From positions 18,492-82,491 of the forward strand of contig NZ_JAFFZW010000015.1 of NCBI RefSeq assembly GCF_017826695.1: DNA of 64,000 bases, read 5' to 3'. This stretch comes from Pseudomonas alliivorans (GTDB taxonomy: Bacteria > Pseudomonadota > Gammaproteobacteria > Pseudomonadales > Pseudomonadaceae). The notes under the pieces are model-generated. The model worked only from the letters and a program-made list of their open reading frames with translations, was not told the DNA's origin and did no database searches. The translations under genes and the position numbers were made by a program. The first letter of the stretch is position 1, and the number at the start of each line of letters is the position of its first letter. Positions 47,378 to 56,709 of the stretch are shown here, one piece after another.

Positions 47378-48256
47378 ATGCCATCCATAGAATCCATTCA
47401 GGTCTTCCAGGCCTTGAACAGCTCGCCCCACTCCTGCCTCGAGCAGAGCGCGACGCTGGGCGATGGTCTGGTGGCAGCACTGTGGAACAACCGACATGAC
47501 GCTCAGGAATACCACGCGCCCACCCACCACACGCTCTCCTGCTATATCGAAGACGGTACCGGCACCTTCCGGCGTGACAGGCCGGACCAGAAAGGCTCAC
47601 CGGGAAAACTCTGCATTCTGCCTGCCGGACATGAATCTGCATGGATCGTGAACGGTAAAATCCGTCTGGCGCATTTGTATTTCAGCCCGGAGCAGTTCGC
47701 ACTCAGTTGCGTCACGCTGCTGGATCGCGAGCCGCGCGAGATGCAGCTGCAAGAGAACACTTTTCTCGACGATCCCTCACAGACGCAGCGCTTCCAGCAC
47801 TTGATCCGCCTGAACTGGGCCGAGCCGGGTGAGCGATTACTGACCAGCAGTCTGGCGCACGAGATGATCGGTCATGCACTGCTGAGCCAGACCGGGCAGC
47901 GTGAAGGCCTGCGTTTGAAGGGCGGACTTGCGCCACACGTGCGAAGACAACTGGCGGACTTCATCGAGACGCATCTGGCGGATCCGCTGAGCCTGGGCCA
48001 ATTGGCAGGTTTATGTGCGTTGTCGGAATATCACTTCGCCCGCATGTTTCGCGAAAGCTTCGGGCTGCCGCCTCATCAATACCTGTTGGCGCGTCGCCTG
48101 GAACAGGCTCGTCGGTTGTTGCGTACCACCGGCAAACCGCTGGGCGATATTGCGCTGGCCTGCGGATTTTCCAGCGCCAGCCACTTCAGCAACCGGTTCC
48201 GTCAGACCATGGGCGCGACACCCGGCGAATACCGCGTAGCCCTCACGGCGATTTAG
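47378..48256 (+). CDS. AraC family transcriptional regulator
   Basis: This 292-residue regulator has an N-terminal cupin-like sensor region (residues 30-120) and a C-terminal double helix-turn-helix (from about 190): LSLGQLAGLCALSEYHFARMF and GDIALACGFSSASHFSNRFR. It is divergent from the EamA transporter across 135 bases, and its end overlaps the convergent DUF3325 gene by 4 bases. Confidence 0.9.
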   Translation: MPSIESIQVFQALNSSPHSCLEQSATLGDGLVAALWNNRHDAQEYHAPTHHTLSCYIEDGTGTFRRDRPDQKGSPGKLCILPAGHESAWIVNGKIRLAHLYFSPEQFALSCVTLLDREPREMQLQENTFLDDPSQTQRFQHLIRLNWAEPGERLLTSSLAHEMIGHALLSQTGQREGLRLKGGLAPHVRRQLADFIETHLADPLSLGQLAGLCALSEYHFARMFRESFGLPPHQYLLARRLEQARRLLRTTGKPLGDIALACGFSSASHFSNRFRQTMGATPGEYRVALTAI

Positions 48257-48582
48257 AACATCTGATCGAGCGCGGCCAGCGGGCTGAGCAGCAGCGCGAA
48301 ACCGAACAACATCAATACCCAGCGCGGCCGAAAGGGCATCAGCGAAACCAGCAGCACAGCGCTGGCCATCAACACCGCAAACCACTGCACCAGGCCGATT
48401 GCCCAGCCGTCGGCGTTCACCGCAGACCAGGGCGAAACCAGCAGCGCCCCCCAGCCGATGAGTTTGAAGTTCAGCCGACGACGCCCGGTAAGCGGCCCCT
48501 TGCACAGCTCAACGTAATGACGCGGCATGGACAGGCAGAGCGCCACAAAGCCCAGATAGCACAACAAAGCCGCGAACAGCAT
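48253..48582 (-). CDS. DUF3325 family membrane protein
   Basis: This 109-residue protein has three to four membrane helices and the family-like RHYVELCKGPL and INFKLIGW-type motifs (here NFKLIGWGALL). It is the last gene of the DUF3649-PepSY-DUF3325 set that accompanies siderophore receptors in pseudomonads. The ATG shares one base with the PepSY stop (TGATG). Confidence 0.82.
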   Translation of the reverse strand: MLFAALLCYLGFVALCLSMPRHYVELCKGPLTGRRRLNFKLIGWGALLVSPWSAVNADGWAIGLVQWFAVLMASAVLLVSLMPFRPRWVLMLFGFALLLSPLAALDQMF

Positions 48583-50156
48583 CAGTTCGCCTCCTGCGGG
48601 CCGGCCTGCAGCGGAGTGCTGTCGGGACGCAGTGCCTTGCTGGCGGGTGATGACGTGAATTTCGTCGCCGTCCAGCCCAGAAACAGACCGGTCGCAAGCA
48701 CCGTCAGGTCAAAGGCTGCGAGCACCCAGTGACCTGACGCAAGCGAATCCATCAGATAGCGCCCGCTGGTCAGCAGATCCAGCAGCGGCAGTGCGGTAAA
48801 CAGAAATGCACCCAACCACAACTGCTCACGCCATGCGCTGCGCCCTCGACGTACCAACGCATGCAGCACGGACACGCCCCAGACACTGAAAAACACACTG
48901 ACTTCCCAATCCGCACGCCCGGCCAATCCTGCCGGTATCACGCGGTTGGCCCAGAAAAATGCAGCCACAGCGATAAGCAGGCCGGACATGCTGGCGATGT
49001 TCAACACGTCCACCAGCCTCAGTTCCAGCGGCAACACGCCGCTTCTGGCGTGCTTGAGTTGACGCTTGCCCAGCCACATCACCAGTCCCGTGCCGATCAT
49101 GGCAGTGCCTGCGATGCCGAAAATGAAGTACAGCCAGCGCAACAGTGGCTCGGCAAAATGGCCGACATGCAGCCCGTACATCGCGCCGGAAACCTGCAGC
49201 GCCATTGGCCGTTCCGGCACTTCGTCCTGCAACTCGCCGCTGACGCCGTTGAAGGTCAACGCACCACCACGCTCCAGGACGATGCTGCCCTTGTCATCGC
49301 GGGTCAGCAGAACCGACGCTGCCGCATCGCCCGGGTTATTCACGATCACCCGCCCGACATGGCCGCTTTCCCAGCGCTCGGTCGCCGTCTTGACCAGAGG
49401 CGCCAGCGCAATCAAAGGCGCGGGGTTGCCTTCGGCCTTGACGGCCCGAGAAGCGGGAAACGCTTCGCTATAAAACGCCTGAACATTGCCGTAGGCGGTC
49501 AGGATGCTGGCCGGCATGACCATCGACATGAAGATCACCAGACTGCTGTAGGTGATCATCAGATGAAACGGCAGCACCAGTATGCCCAGTGCGTTATGCC
49601 CATCGAGCCAGGAGCGCTGGCCCTTCCGGGGGCGGAAGGTGAAGAATTCCTTGAAGACTTTCTTGTGAATGATGATGCCGGTGATCAGCGCGACGAACAT
49701 CACCATCGCGGCGATGGTCGCCAGCCAGCGGCCCCATGGATAGGGCATCTGTAGCTGATAGTGGAAGCGGTAGAAGAAGTCTCCGCCACGCGTCTCACGC
49801 GCCTGCACCTCGACACCGGTCTGCGGGTCGAGCAGCTTGCGCACTAAATTGTTGCGCTGACCCGCCTTGCCCTCGGGCAGCCAGCCCACCGACAGCGCCG
49901 GCGTGCGCTCATCAGGCAGGCTGATGAACCAGCGCGTTGCACCGGCGGCGTAGGTTTGCAGATAGTTCTGGGCCATCTGCACGCTGGCGCTGGCATCAAG
50001 GGCGCGGGCGGGAATCTCCGGCTGCATCCACTGGGTGATCTCGTCCTTGAAATACGAAAGCGTGCCGGTCAGGAAAATCGCGAACAACAACCAGCCGAAC
50101 AGCAGGCCGATCCAGGTGTGCAGCCAGGCCATCGCCTGGCGGAAACCCTCTTTCAT
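48582..50156 (-). CDS. PepSY-associated TM helix protein (putative iron-uptake reductase)
   Basis: The protein is 524 residues from the ATG at 50156. It starts MKEGFRQAMAWLHTWIGLLFGWLL, the PepSY-TM signature, and has four main membrane helices separated by periplasmic domains. Conserved His residues near membrane helices (LHTW, DGHNALGILVLPFHLM, GLHVGHF) suggest haem binding, as in siderophore-iron reductases such as FoxB/PiuB; this is inferred. The start overlaps the DUF3649 stop (ATGA). Confidence 0.87.
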   Translation of the reverse strand: MKEGFRQAMAWLHTWIGLLFGWLLFAIFLTGTLSYFKDEITQWMQPEIPARALDASASVQMAQNYLQTYAAGATRWFISLPDERTPALSVGWLPEGKAGQRNNLVRKLLDPQTGVEVQARETRGGDFFYRFHYQLQMPYPWGRWLATIAAMVMFVALITGIIIHKKVFKEFFTFRPRKGQRSWLDGHNALGILVLPFHLMITYSSLVIFMSMVMPASILTAYGNVQAFYSEAFPASRAVKAEGNPAPLIALAPLVKTATERWESGHVGRVIVNNPGDAAASVLLTRDDKGSIVLERGGALTFNGVSGELQDEVPERPMALQVSGAMYGLHVGHFAEPLLRWLYFIFGIAGTAMIGTGLVMWLGKRQLKHARSGVLPLELRLVDVLNIASMSGLLIAVAAFFWANRVIPAGLAGRADWEVSVFFSVWGVSVLHALVRRGRSAWREQLWLGAFLFTALPLLDLLTSGRYLMDSLASGHWVLAAFDLTVLATGLFLGWTATKFTSSPASKALRPDSTPLQAGPQEAN

Positions 50157-50539
50157 GACAACCACCCGCCGCAGGCGTAAGCCACACCGAGCAGTGCGCA
50201 GGGCGCCAACACCCCGACCCAGGCCTGCAACGCTGTCCGGCAGGCGAAACACCAGAGTACAGCGACCAGATAGACGAGGAAGGACAGCATCATTGCCGTC
50301 ACCACCGCTTCGGCACGGGGAAGCGGCAACCATTGCGCAATGCAGATGCTGGTGATCGACGCCAGCAGGTAACCGGCAAAGATGGCAGCGAGCGCCCGCG
50401 AGGTCACGGCCAGTCGATAGGCGATGGTCACGCCTTGGGTCTTGGGGGTTCGCTTCTTGACCACAGGAGTGGTTTCGGCAGATGAGCCATCCATTGGAGC
50501 GTCTTCGTTCGGTACATTAAACGGCGGGAAGCGGGTCAT
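50153..50539 (-). CDS. DUF3649 family membrane protein
   Basis: The protein is 128 residues from the ATG at 50539; a TTG at 50569 and an ATG at 50494 are alternatives, and none has a strong ribosome site. A polar N-terminus (residues 1-45) is followed by about three helices (AIFAGYLLASITSICI, VTAMMLSFLVYLVAVLWCF and others). It leads the iron-linked PepSY operon and faces the Fur-box-like site upstream. Confidence 0.8.
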   Translation of the reverse strand: MTRFPPFNVPNEDAPMDGSSAETTPVVKKRTPKTQGVTIAYRLAVTSRALAAIFAGYLLASITSICIAQWLPLPRAEAVVTAMMLSFLVYLVAVLWCFACRTALQAWVGVLAPCALLGVAYACGGWLS

Positions 50540-50594
50540 GACGCCAGCCGGGTCTTGATTCGCCGTCAAACCGACGAATGAAGCGCAATATTAA

Positions 50595-50609
50595 TGATAA
50601 ATATTCTCA
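50595..50609. promoter_or_regulatory. Fur-box-like operator
   Basis: TGATAAATATTCTCA matches the 7-1-7 Fur consensus TGATAATNATTATCA at 12 of 14 fixed positions. It sits between the divergent DUF3649-PepSY-DUF3325 operon and the fecI-like gene, so one site could repress both when iron is replete. Confidence 0.8.
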
Positions 50610-50668
50610 TACGCAAAAGAGTCTGACAGAATCCACGCCACCCATGAATCCTCTGGATTGCTTTCGTG

Positions 50669-51172
50669 ATGCACAGCGCCCACCCTGCTATCACTCACAC
50701 CGTCGACGGCCTGTTTCGGGCGCATAACGCCTGGCTGACGGGCTGGTTGCGGCGCAGGCTCGGCTGTCCCCACAGCGCGGCGGATCTGGCGCAGGACACA
50801 TTCATCAAGGTACTGGGCGCGCGCGACACGCAACAGATCGTCGAGCCGCGCGCCTTCCTGACCACCATCGCCCGACGCGTGCTGTGTAATCACTACCGAC
50901 GTCAGGATCTGGAACGCGCCTATTATCAGGCGCTGACCGAACTGCCCGAGAGCGTGGCGCCGTCGGAAGAAGAGCGGGCGATCATTCTCGAAACGCTGGT
51001 GGAACTGGATCAATTGCTGGATGGCCTTCCTGGCCCGGTGAAGAGCGCATTCCTGATGTCGCAGGTGGACGGCCTGAGCCATGGCGAAATCGCCAGCGCG
51101 CTGAACATTTCCATCGCAACGGTCAAACGCCACCTGAACAAGGCCGCCCTGCGCTGCTACTTCGCCCTATGA
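50669..51172 (+). CDS. FecI-like ECF sigma factor
   Basis: This 167-residue iron-starvation sigma factor has region 2 (LTGWLRRRLGCPHSAADLAQDTFIKVL) and region 4 (DGLSHGEIASALNISIATVKRHLNKA). A GTG three bases earlier is an alternative start. It should direct transcription of the downstream TonB receptor after signalling through the anti-sigma protein encoded next; the two genes overlap by 4 bases. Confidence 0.93.
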   Translation: MHSAHPAITHTVDGLFRAHNAWLTGWLRRRLGCPHSAADLAQDTFIKVLGARDTQQIVEPRAFLTTIARRVLCNHYRRQDLERAYYQALTELPESVAPSEEERAIILETLVELDQLLDGLPGPVKSAFLMSQVDGLSHGEIASALNISIATVKRHLNKAALRCYFAL

Positions 51173-52146
51173 ACCTGAACAGCGAATCCTTGAACAAGTC
51201 CGACATTTCGCCTGCGGTCGCGCAACAGGCGGTCGGCTGGCTGCTGGAAATGCAGGAAGGTTCGCTGACTGCAGGTCGCCAGAAGGCCTGGCAGCTGTGG
51301 CTTAACGGCAACGTCGAGCATCAACGCGCATGGGCGCACATCCAGCGGGTCAATCAACGCCTGGGCGGCCTGTCATCGCCACTCGCACACGCGGCGCTGG
51401 GTGCACCGAAGTCCGGCAGCCGACGTCATGCCCTCAAATTGCTGTTGCTGCTGGGCGCGGGTTCAGTCGCGGGCTGGAGCCTGCGTGATCAGATCGCGCT
51501 GCAACCCTTGCTGGCCGACTACAACAGCGGCGTGGGTGAACAGCGCAAGGTGGCCTTGAGCGACGGCAGCCAGATTCAACTGAACACCGCCAGCGCCGTG
51601 GATGTGAAGTTCGATGCACGGCAGCGACTGATTCGGCTGTTGTCGGGAGAAATGCTGATGACTGCCTCAGCCGATACCCGGCCGCTGAACCTGCTGACCG
51701 CAGAGGGCTCCGTGAAGGTAGTGACCGGCGACAGTCGTTTCAACCTTCGTCAGCTCAATGGGCGCACGCAACTGGCGGTGTTCGCCGGAGCGGTCGAACT
51801 GACGCCCGATGAGCACGCAGGTTCGGGGTTGACCTTGCAGGCGCAGCAGCAGATAACGTTCAGCCGCAACGCCTGGGACAGTGTCCGACCTGTGGATGCC
51901 ACCAGCGGCGCCTGGGCGGACGGCATGCTGGTCGCATCACGCATGAAGCTGACCGATTTTCTTGATGAGCTGGGGCGTTACCGTCGCGGCCGTCTGAACT
52001 GCGATGCGAAAGTGGCCAACCTGTTGATCTCCGGCAGCTACCCGCTGGCTGACAGCGAACGCATCCTCGACATGCTGGAGCTCGCCCTGCCCGTGCGCGT
52101 GCAACGCTTCACCCGGTACTGGATAAACGTGCAGGCGCGGGTTTGA
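51169..52146 (+). CDS. FecR-like anti-sigma/sigma regulator
   Basis: This 325-residue inner-membrane signal transducer has an N-terminal DUF4880-like cytosolic part (QQAVGWLLEMQEGSLTAGRQKAWQLWL), a membrane segment around residues 88-103 (LLLLLGAGSVAGW) and a periplasmic FecR domain (GEQRKVALSDGSQIQLNTASAV). It passes the ligand-bound signal from the receptor N-terminus to the FecI-like sigma factor. The ATG overlaps the sigma gene stop. Confidence 0.93.
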   Translation: MNLNSESLNKSDISPAVAQQAVGWLLEMQEGSLTAGRQKAWQLWLNGNVEHQRAWAHIQRVNQRLGGLSSPLAHAALGAPKSGSRRHALKLLLLLGAGSVAGWSLRDQIALQPLLADYNSGVGEQRKVALSDGSQIQLNTASAVDVKFDARQRLIRLLSGEMLMTASADTRPLNLLTAEGSVKVVTGDSRFNLRQLNGRTQLAVFAGAVELTPDEHAGSGLTLQAQQQITFSRNAWDSVRPVDATSGAWADGMLVASRMKLTDFLDELGRYRRGRLNCDAKVANLLISGSYPLADSERILDMLELALPVRVQRFTRYWINVQARV

Positions 52147-52325
52147 ATCCCTGAGCGCATGATCAGCCCATACCCATCGTTCCCACGCTTCAGCGCGCTC
52201 ATCGTTCTGCACCAGTGCGCCTCGACACCGATGCGCCCTAAAAATATTTAAAAATACGTGAGCCGTTTCCGGGTCCTCGCGTGACATACAGGGAAAGCAT
52301 TCAATCTCCGGTCGAGGACTCCCGC

Positions 52326-54674
52326 ATGTCAGCCCGCCCTACCCAACTCTCTCCGTTGGTGCGCACGTTGCGCCATGTCATTTTCGGCGCCAGCCTTTCG
52401 GTGGGCGGCCTGTCGATGGCCTACGCAGCAGAGGCAGCACCCAAGGTTTACCACATCGCACCTAGCGAGCTGGAAACGGCGTTGAGCCAATTTGGTCGGG
52501 AATCAGGCGTGCTGATTTCCTATGGTTCGCAGATCACCAGCGGTCTGAAAAGCCGTGGCCTCGAAGGTCAATACACGCCCGAGCAAGGTCTTGCAGCACT
52601 GCTCGAAGGCACAGGCCTGCAAGCCGTGGCCGATGGCAATAACGGCTTTACCGTGCAATCGGCCAGTGTCGCTGGCGCCCCCATCGAACTGGGTGTTTCA
52701 ACGGTCGTCGGTGACTGGCTGGGCGAGGCGCAGCAGACCAACGTGTTCGAACACCCTGGCGCACGCGACGTGATTCGCCGCGAAGAATTCGAGCGTGTCG
52801 GCGCGACCTCCGCGCGTGATGTGCTGAACCGTATCCCCGGCGTGAATGCCCCGGACAACAACGGTACTGGCAGCCACGACATGGCGCTGAACTTCGGCAT
52901 TCGCGGCCTGAACCCGCGTCTGGCGTCGCGCTCTACCGTGTTGATGGATGGCATCCCGGTGCCGTTCGCACCTTATGGTCAACCGCAGCTGTCGTTTGCC
53001 CCCATCAGCATGGGCAACATGGACGCCGTGGACGTGGTGCGTGGCGGCGGCGCAGTGCGTTATGGCCCACAGAACGTTGGCGGTATCGTCAACTTCGTGA
53101 CCCGCGCCATCCCCGACGAGCCGACACTCAAAGGCGGTATCCAGACCGAAACCAGCCCGTCTTCCAGCCATGACGGCTTCAAGACCACCGGCAACCTGCT
53201 CGCAGGCGGCACCGCTGACAATGGCTTGGGCGGCGCGATTCTGTATTCCGGCGTGCGTGGCGGCGACTGGCGCGAGCACAGTGACACGCAGATCGATGAC
53301 CTGATCCTCAAGGGCAAATACCAGATCGACGACGCCAACAGCCTCAACGCCATGGCCCAGTACTACGACGGCGAAGCCGAAATGCCCGGTGGCCTGAGCG
53401 TCGCGGACTACGATGCCGATCCATACCAGTCGACTCGTCTGAAGGACAAGTTCTGGGGCCGTCGCACCCTGTTCAATTTCGGCTATCGCTACGAGCAGGA
53501 CGCCCGCGTCTTCACCGCCAACACCTTCTTCACCAAAACCCTGCGCAGCGGTTACCTGGACCAGGGCAGTTTCGTGTCCCTGTCGCCGCGCGAATACTGG
53601 GTACGCGGTCTGGAAACGCGTTTCTCACAAGGTTTTGCCTTGGGTGAAACCTGGCACGAAGTGGGCGTCGGGTATCGCTACGTGAACGAAGCCGGCCATG
53701 AACTGCGCTACCGCGAGCCGGTGACCGGCCAACTGCCAACTACCGCCAGCCGCAACGACCGCGATACCCGTGGATCGACCGAGGCTCATGCGTTCTACAT
53801 CGATGACCGGATCGACATCGGCAAGTGGACCATCACGCCTGGCATTCGCTACGAGATGATCGACACTGCGCAAAACAACAACCTGAGCAACGTCAAATAC
53901 CAGGGCGACTACAACACTGCGCTGCCTGCGTTGAACGTGCTTTATCACCTGACTGATACCTGGAACCTGTACGCCAACACCGAAGGCTCGTTTGGCAGTG
54001 TGCAGTACAGCCAGATGCCCAACCGTGTGACCGGTGGCGAAGTGAAGCCGGAGAAGGCCCGGACCTGGGAGCTGGGCACGCGCTACGACAATGGCAATCT
54101 GCGCGCCGAGATTGGGGCGTTTCTGATCAATTTCGACAACCAGTACGACAGCAACCAGACCAACGACACCGTCATAGCCCGCGGCGAGACACGCCATCAG
54201 GGCATCGAGACCAGCATCAACTATGCGCTGGAAGGTCTGAGCCCGGCACTGGCGGGTTACGACGTATACGCGACCTATGCGTTCGTTGACGCCACAATCC
54301 GCGAGGACGGCCCGAACAAAGGCAACCGTGTGCCGTTCTCCTCGAAACACAAAGGCACGATGGGCGTCAGCTACACCGAAGGCCCGTGGAAGCTGAACCT
54401 GGACAGCTCGTTCCAGAGTGACCAGTTCGCCGACAACGCCAACACCTCGGCCGAAAGCGCCGACGGCAGCACCGGACGCATTCCCGGCTACATGCTGTTC
54501 AGCACCCGCGCCGGCTACGACTTCGGCCCTCAGTTGTCCGACCTGAACGTGGCAGTCGGTGTGAAGAACATTTTCAACCGCCAGTACTACACACGCTCCT
54601 TCGACGACAACAACCGCGGCAAATACGTGGGTGAGCCGCGCACGCTGTACGTGCAGACCTCGGTTGCCTTTTGA
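52326..54674 (+). CDS. TonB-dependent siderophore receptor with signalling domain
   Basis: This 782-residue outer-membrane receptor (start at 52326 behind GAGGA) has a signal peptide, an N-terminal secretin/TonB signalling domain (about residues 40-110, YHIAPSELETALSQFGRESG), a plug (about 150-290) and a 22-strand barrel ending in the aromatic YVQTSVAF. The signalling domain marks it as a transducing receptor like FecA that works with the adjacent FecIR pair. The plug and barrel resemble FecA-type ferric-citrate receptors, but the ligand is not proven. Confidence 0.92.
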   Translation: MSARPTQLSPLVRTLRHVIFGASLSVGGLSMAYAAEAAPKVYHIAPSELETALSQFGRESGVLISYGSQITSGLKSRGLEGQYTPEQGLAALLEGTGLQAVADGNNGFTVQSASVAGAPIELGVSTVVGDWLGEAQQTNVFEHPGARDVIRREEFERVGATSARDVLNRIPGVNAPDNNGTGSHDMALNFGIRGLNPRLASRSTVLMDGIPVPFAPYGQPQLSFAPISMGNMDAVDVVRGGGAVRYGPQNVGGIVNFVTRAIPDEPTLKGGIQTETSPSSSHDGFKTTGNLLAGGTADNGLGGAILYSGVRGGDWREHSDTQIDDLILKGKYQIDDANSLNAMAQYYDGEAEMPGGLSVADYDADPYQSTRLKDKFWGRRTLFNFGYRYEQDARVFTANTFFTKTLRSGYLDQGSFVSLSPREYWVRGLETRFSQGFALGETWHEVGVGYRYVNEAGHELRYREPVTGQLPTTASRNDRDTRGSTEAHAFYIDDRIDIGKWTITPGIRYEMIDTAQNNNLSNVKYQGDYNTALPALNVLYHLTDTWNLYANTEGSFGSVQYSQMPNRVTGGEVKPEKARTWELGTRYDNGNLRAEIGAFLINFDNQYDSNQTNDTVIARGETRHQGIETSINYALEGLSPALAGYDVYATYAFVDATIREDGPNKGNRVPFSSKHKGTMGVSYTEGPWKLNLDSSFQSDQFADNANTSAESADGSTGRIPGYMLFSTRAGYDFGPQLSDLNVAVGVKNIFNRQYYTRSFDDNNRGKYVGEPRTLYVQTSVAF

Positions 54675-55056
54675 TGCAATTTTTCTGATGTGATTGCTCA
54701 CTGACCGATCGTGCCCATGCTCTGCGTGGGCATGCATCCCGTGACGCTCTGCGTCACATTCGAGAGCCTCCTGAGCGGCGTTACCACGCCGGATCGTGGG
54801 AACGATCATCCCATTCGATCACCGGTCAGTATCCCGACTTCATTCCCGTTACAGACAAGCCGGTAGGAAATCCAGAGCATCCCTGTGCGGAATTTTCGTT
54901 CAAACAATTCCTGTTTTTTTCTACTGCGAAATATTTCTTCCATATTGGGGTTGAATTGTTGGGCCATTGCCGCCAACACTGTGAATGAGCGCAAACGAAA
55001 CCGCGAGTCATCGCGCAGTCCAGGCTCACACGAGCAAGCCCTAATAAGGATTAACT
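54675..55056. other. Intergenic region with REP block upstream of HPF-like gene
   Basis: The left part holds a REP block (54707-54807); the right part (54890-55050) is AT-richer and should contain the promoter of the HPF-like gene. Short minus-strand reading frames here show no recognisable product. Confidence 0.45.
54707..54807. repeat. REP-like palindromes
   Basis: The block starts GATCGTGCCCATGCTCTGCG, contains the inverted repeats GCCCATGC/GCATGCATC-like and GTGACGCTCTGCGTCAC, and ends GGATCGTGGGAACGATCA. It lies after the TonB receptor gene and resembles the blocks at 3.3 and 13.6 kb. Confidence 0.72.
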
Positions 55057-55485
55057 ATGCAAATCCAGGTCAATAGCGATAATCACATCGAAAGCAGTAT
55101 CCGACTGGAGGAGTGGGTTCGTACCACCGTTGAAAGCACGCTCGAACACTACGACGAATACCTGACTCGCGTGGAAGTCCATATCCGCGATGAAAACGGC
55201 GACAAGCCAGGCCCGCACGACATCAAATGCCAGATGGAAGCCCGGCCAAAAGGACACCAACCTATTTCTGTTTCCCACAAGGCCGATACGGTAGATCAGG
55301 CTGTGGATGGCGCGGCGGTAAAACTCGATCACGCCCTTGAGCATTTGTTCGGAAAACTGCGCGGCAAGCGCGGCGCAGCGCCCGTCCTGACCGAGCAGGA
55401 TGAGGATTCGATCAGTCCGGACGCGTTGCTTGAAGAGGAATTTCTGGAGAAAGAGCAGGAGAAAGAAGCCGCTCGTTTGAGCTGA
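55057..55485 (+). CDS. HPF/RaiA family ribosome-associated protein
   Basis: This 142-residue protein shows an HPF/RaiA-like beta-alpha-beta-beta-beta-alpha pattern (MQIQVNSDNHIE through HALEHLFGKLRG) and then a short acidic, Glu-rich tail (residues 112-140) instead of the long HPF dimerisation domain. HPF/RaiA relatives bind 30S subunits and stabilise resting ribosomes; that role is inferred here. AAGGATTA precedes the ATG, and a strong terminator follows. Confidence 0.82.
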   Translation: MQIQVNSDNHIESSIRLEEWVRTTVESTLEHYDEYLTRVEVHIRDENGDKPGPHDIKCQMEARPKGHQPISVSHKADTVDQAVDGAAVKLDHALEHLFGKLRGKRGAAPVLTEQDEDSISPDALLEEEFLEKEQEKEAARLS

Positions 55486-56252
55486 TTCCGATTCGCTGCA
55501 TGAACAGGTTTCACGATAGATAAAAAGGGCGAACCTGCGAGGGTTCGCCCTTTTTCGTGATGCTCACGCAGGTCGGTCAAAAGCGTTGAAAAGTGATTCA
55601 CCCTGCGACTGATCGGTGCGCACCACAAATGCCCGGCGCACAGCTTTGTATCACCCGGAACACAGTTCGCGACGCTGAACCTCGACGTCTCGATGCCGTC
55701 CATCGAATTTAACATCCAGTGACAAACCAATATCGAGCGCCTTTTCCGTTTCTTCTGTGAGCAAAAACGGAGGCCGTTGACCTGCCTTCCGACATCGGAG
55801 GCTCACTCGAACAGCCCGCATCGCCCCCTCCTCCACCGACCGTACAAGACACCTGACATCGTGATTTTCGGAACACCTCCAAACGAGGTTTTTATCCCGC
55901 AAATGCGAATGCCTGACCGGAAAAGGAAAGCGTCTGAATGTCTGACAATCCGTAGAATCTGTCCTATGTAAATCACCCGCCGGTCAGTGGGCGAGGCAGG
56001 CCTGAAGCCGTCGCTCGTGAGCTTTGCGCCACGGCCATCGACAAACTGTTCACGTACCCACTCCCTGCGAAATACAGCGCTGGCGGCGACTGATCCTGTG
56101 CGCTTCAAAAGGCCACTCCTGAAAAATGGCCCGAACCGTGCAACGCACTGATGGCGACACCCAAGCCACGGCCAAGCCACTGATCGGCCGCTGAGAACCA
56201 AAAGGACTTAAACCCGGTCAACTTATGCAGAACCATTGAGCAGGTAAATGAT
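55486..56252. other. Long gene-poor region
   Basis: Apart from the terminator at 55522-55555, these 767 bases have no gene I can support. Two minus-strand reading frames (55651-55902 and 55803-56201) overlap in different frames and match no family I recognise. They may be decayed coding sequence or leaders for the DUF3509 gene. Confidence 0.4.
55522..55555 (+). terminator. Rho-independent terminator of the HPF-like gene
   Basis: AAAAAGGGCGAACC (55522-55535) pairs with GGTTCGCCCTTTTT (55542-55555); the run of T's follows directly on the plus strand, and the A-run would also serve the minus strand. Confidence 0.9.
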
Positions 56253-56585
56253 ATGGACAATCCTTTTCAGATGATCACGGACACTTTCCATCCGGACTAT
56301 CGGGTGAATCTGAGCATTCAAGGACTGGACGGCAGCATCATGCTGACGCTCTCCAACGAACGTGGCGTCGTCGCCAAGCGCCTGATCAGCGCCGCTCAAC
56401 GTAACGACCCGGAACGCCTGCGCCGGCTGATAGAAAGCGTGCAGTTCGGCATCGCCATCGAACGTGGCGACAGCGCAATCAAGATTCTGGCTGCAATGAC
56501 AGATGACGCTGCCCTTCGGCAGCCAGGTGCGCCATCCAATGACGAGTGGCAGCGAAAGCGGCCGAATCTGGCGGCGGGGGTTTGA
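56253..56585 (+). CDS. DUF3509 family protein
   Basis: This 110-residue cytosolic protein matches the DUF3509 family of small Pseudomonas proteins (start MDNPFQMITDTFHPDYRVNL; core GSIMLTLSNERGVVAKRLIS and RLIESVQFGIAIERG). The function of the family is unknown. No signal peptide or membrane segment is visible. It is the last ordinary chromosomal gene before the toxin island. Confidence 0.82.
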   Translation: MDNPFQMITDTFHPDYRVNLSIQGLDGSIMLTLSNERGVVAKRLISAAQRNDPERLRRLIESVQFGIAIERGDSAIKILAAMTDDAALRQPGAPSNDEWQRKRPNLAAGV

Positions 56586-56666
56586 TGGGCTATCCGGTTT
56601 TAAAACGACCATGAACCCTGATTCAACCTTGCTACGCCGTATCCCGTCGGCGGAACTTTTATGACA

Positions 56667-56698
56667 AAGCGTTCAACACTTACTTCCGTTGAACGCTT
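56667..56698 (-). terminator. Stem-loop after left PoNi gene
   Basis: AAGCGTTCAAC (56667-56677) and GTTGAACGCTT (56688-56698) form a perfect 11-bp stem with a 10-base loop, 12 bases beyond the immunity gene stop. The U-tract on the minus strand is weak. Confidence 0.65.
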
Positions 56699-56709
56699 CA
56701 TTGAAGACT

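Noticed and set aside
52180..52215. CCCATCGTTCCCACGC sequence as another REP element
   Set aside because: Only one half of a REP-like arm is present and no palindromic partner could be matched.
55651..55902. Possible 83-residue minus-strand gene
   Set aside because: No recognisable family, no clear ribosome binding site, and it overlaps another unsupported frame.
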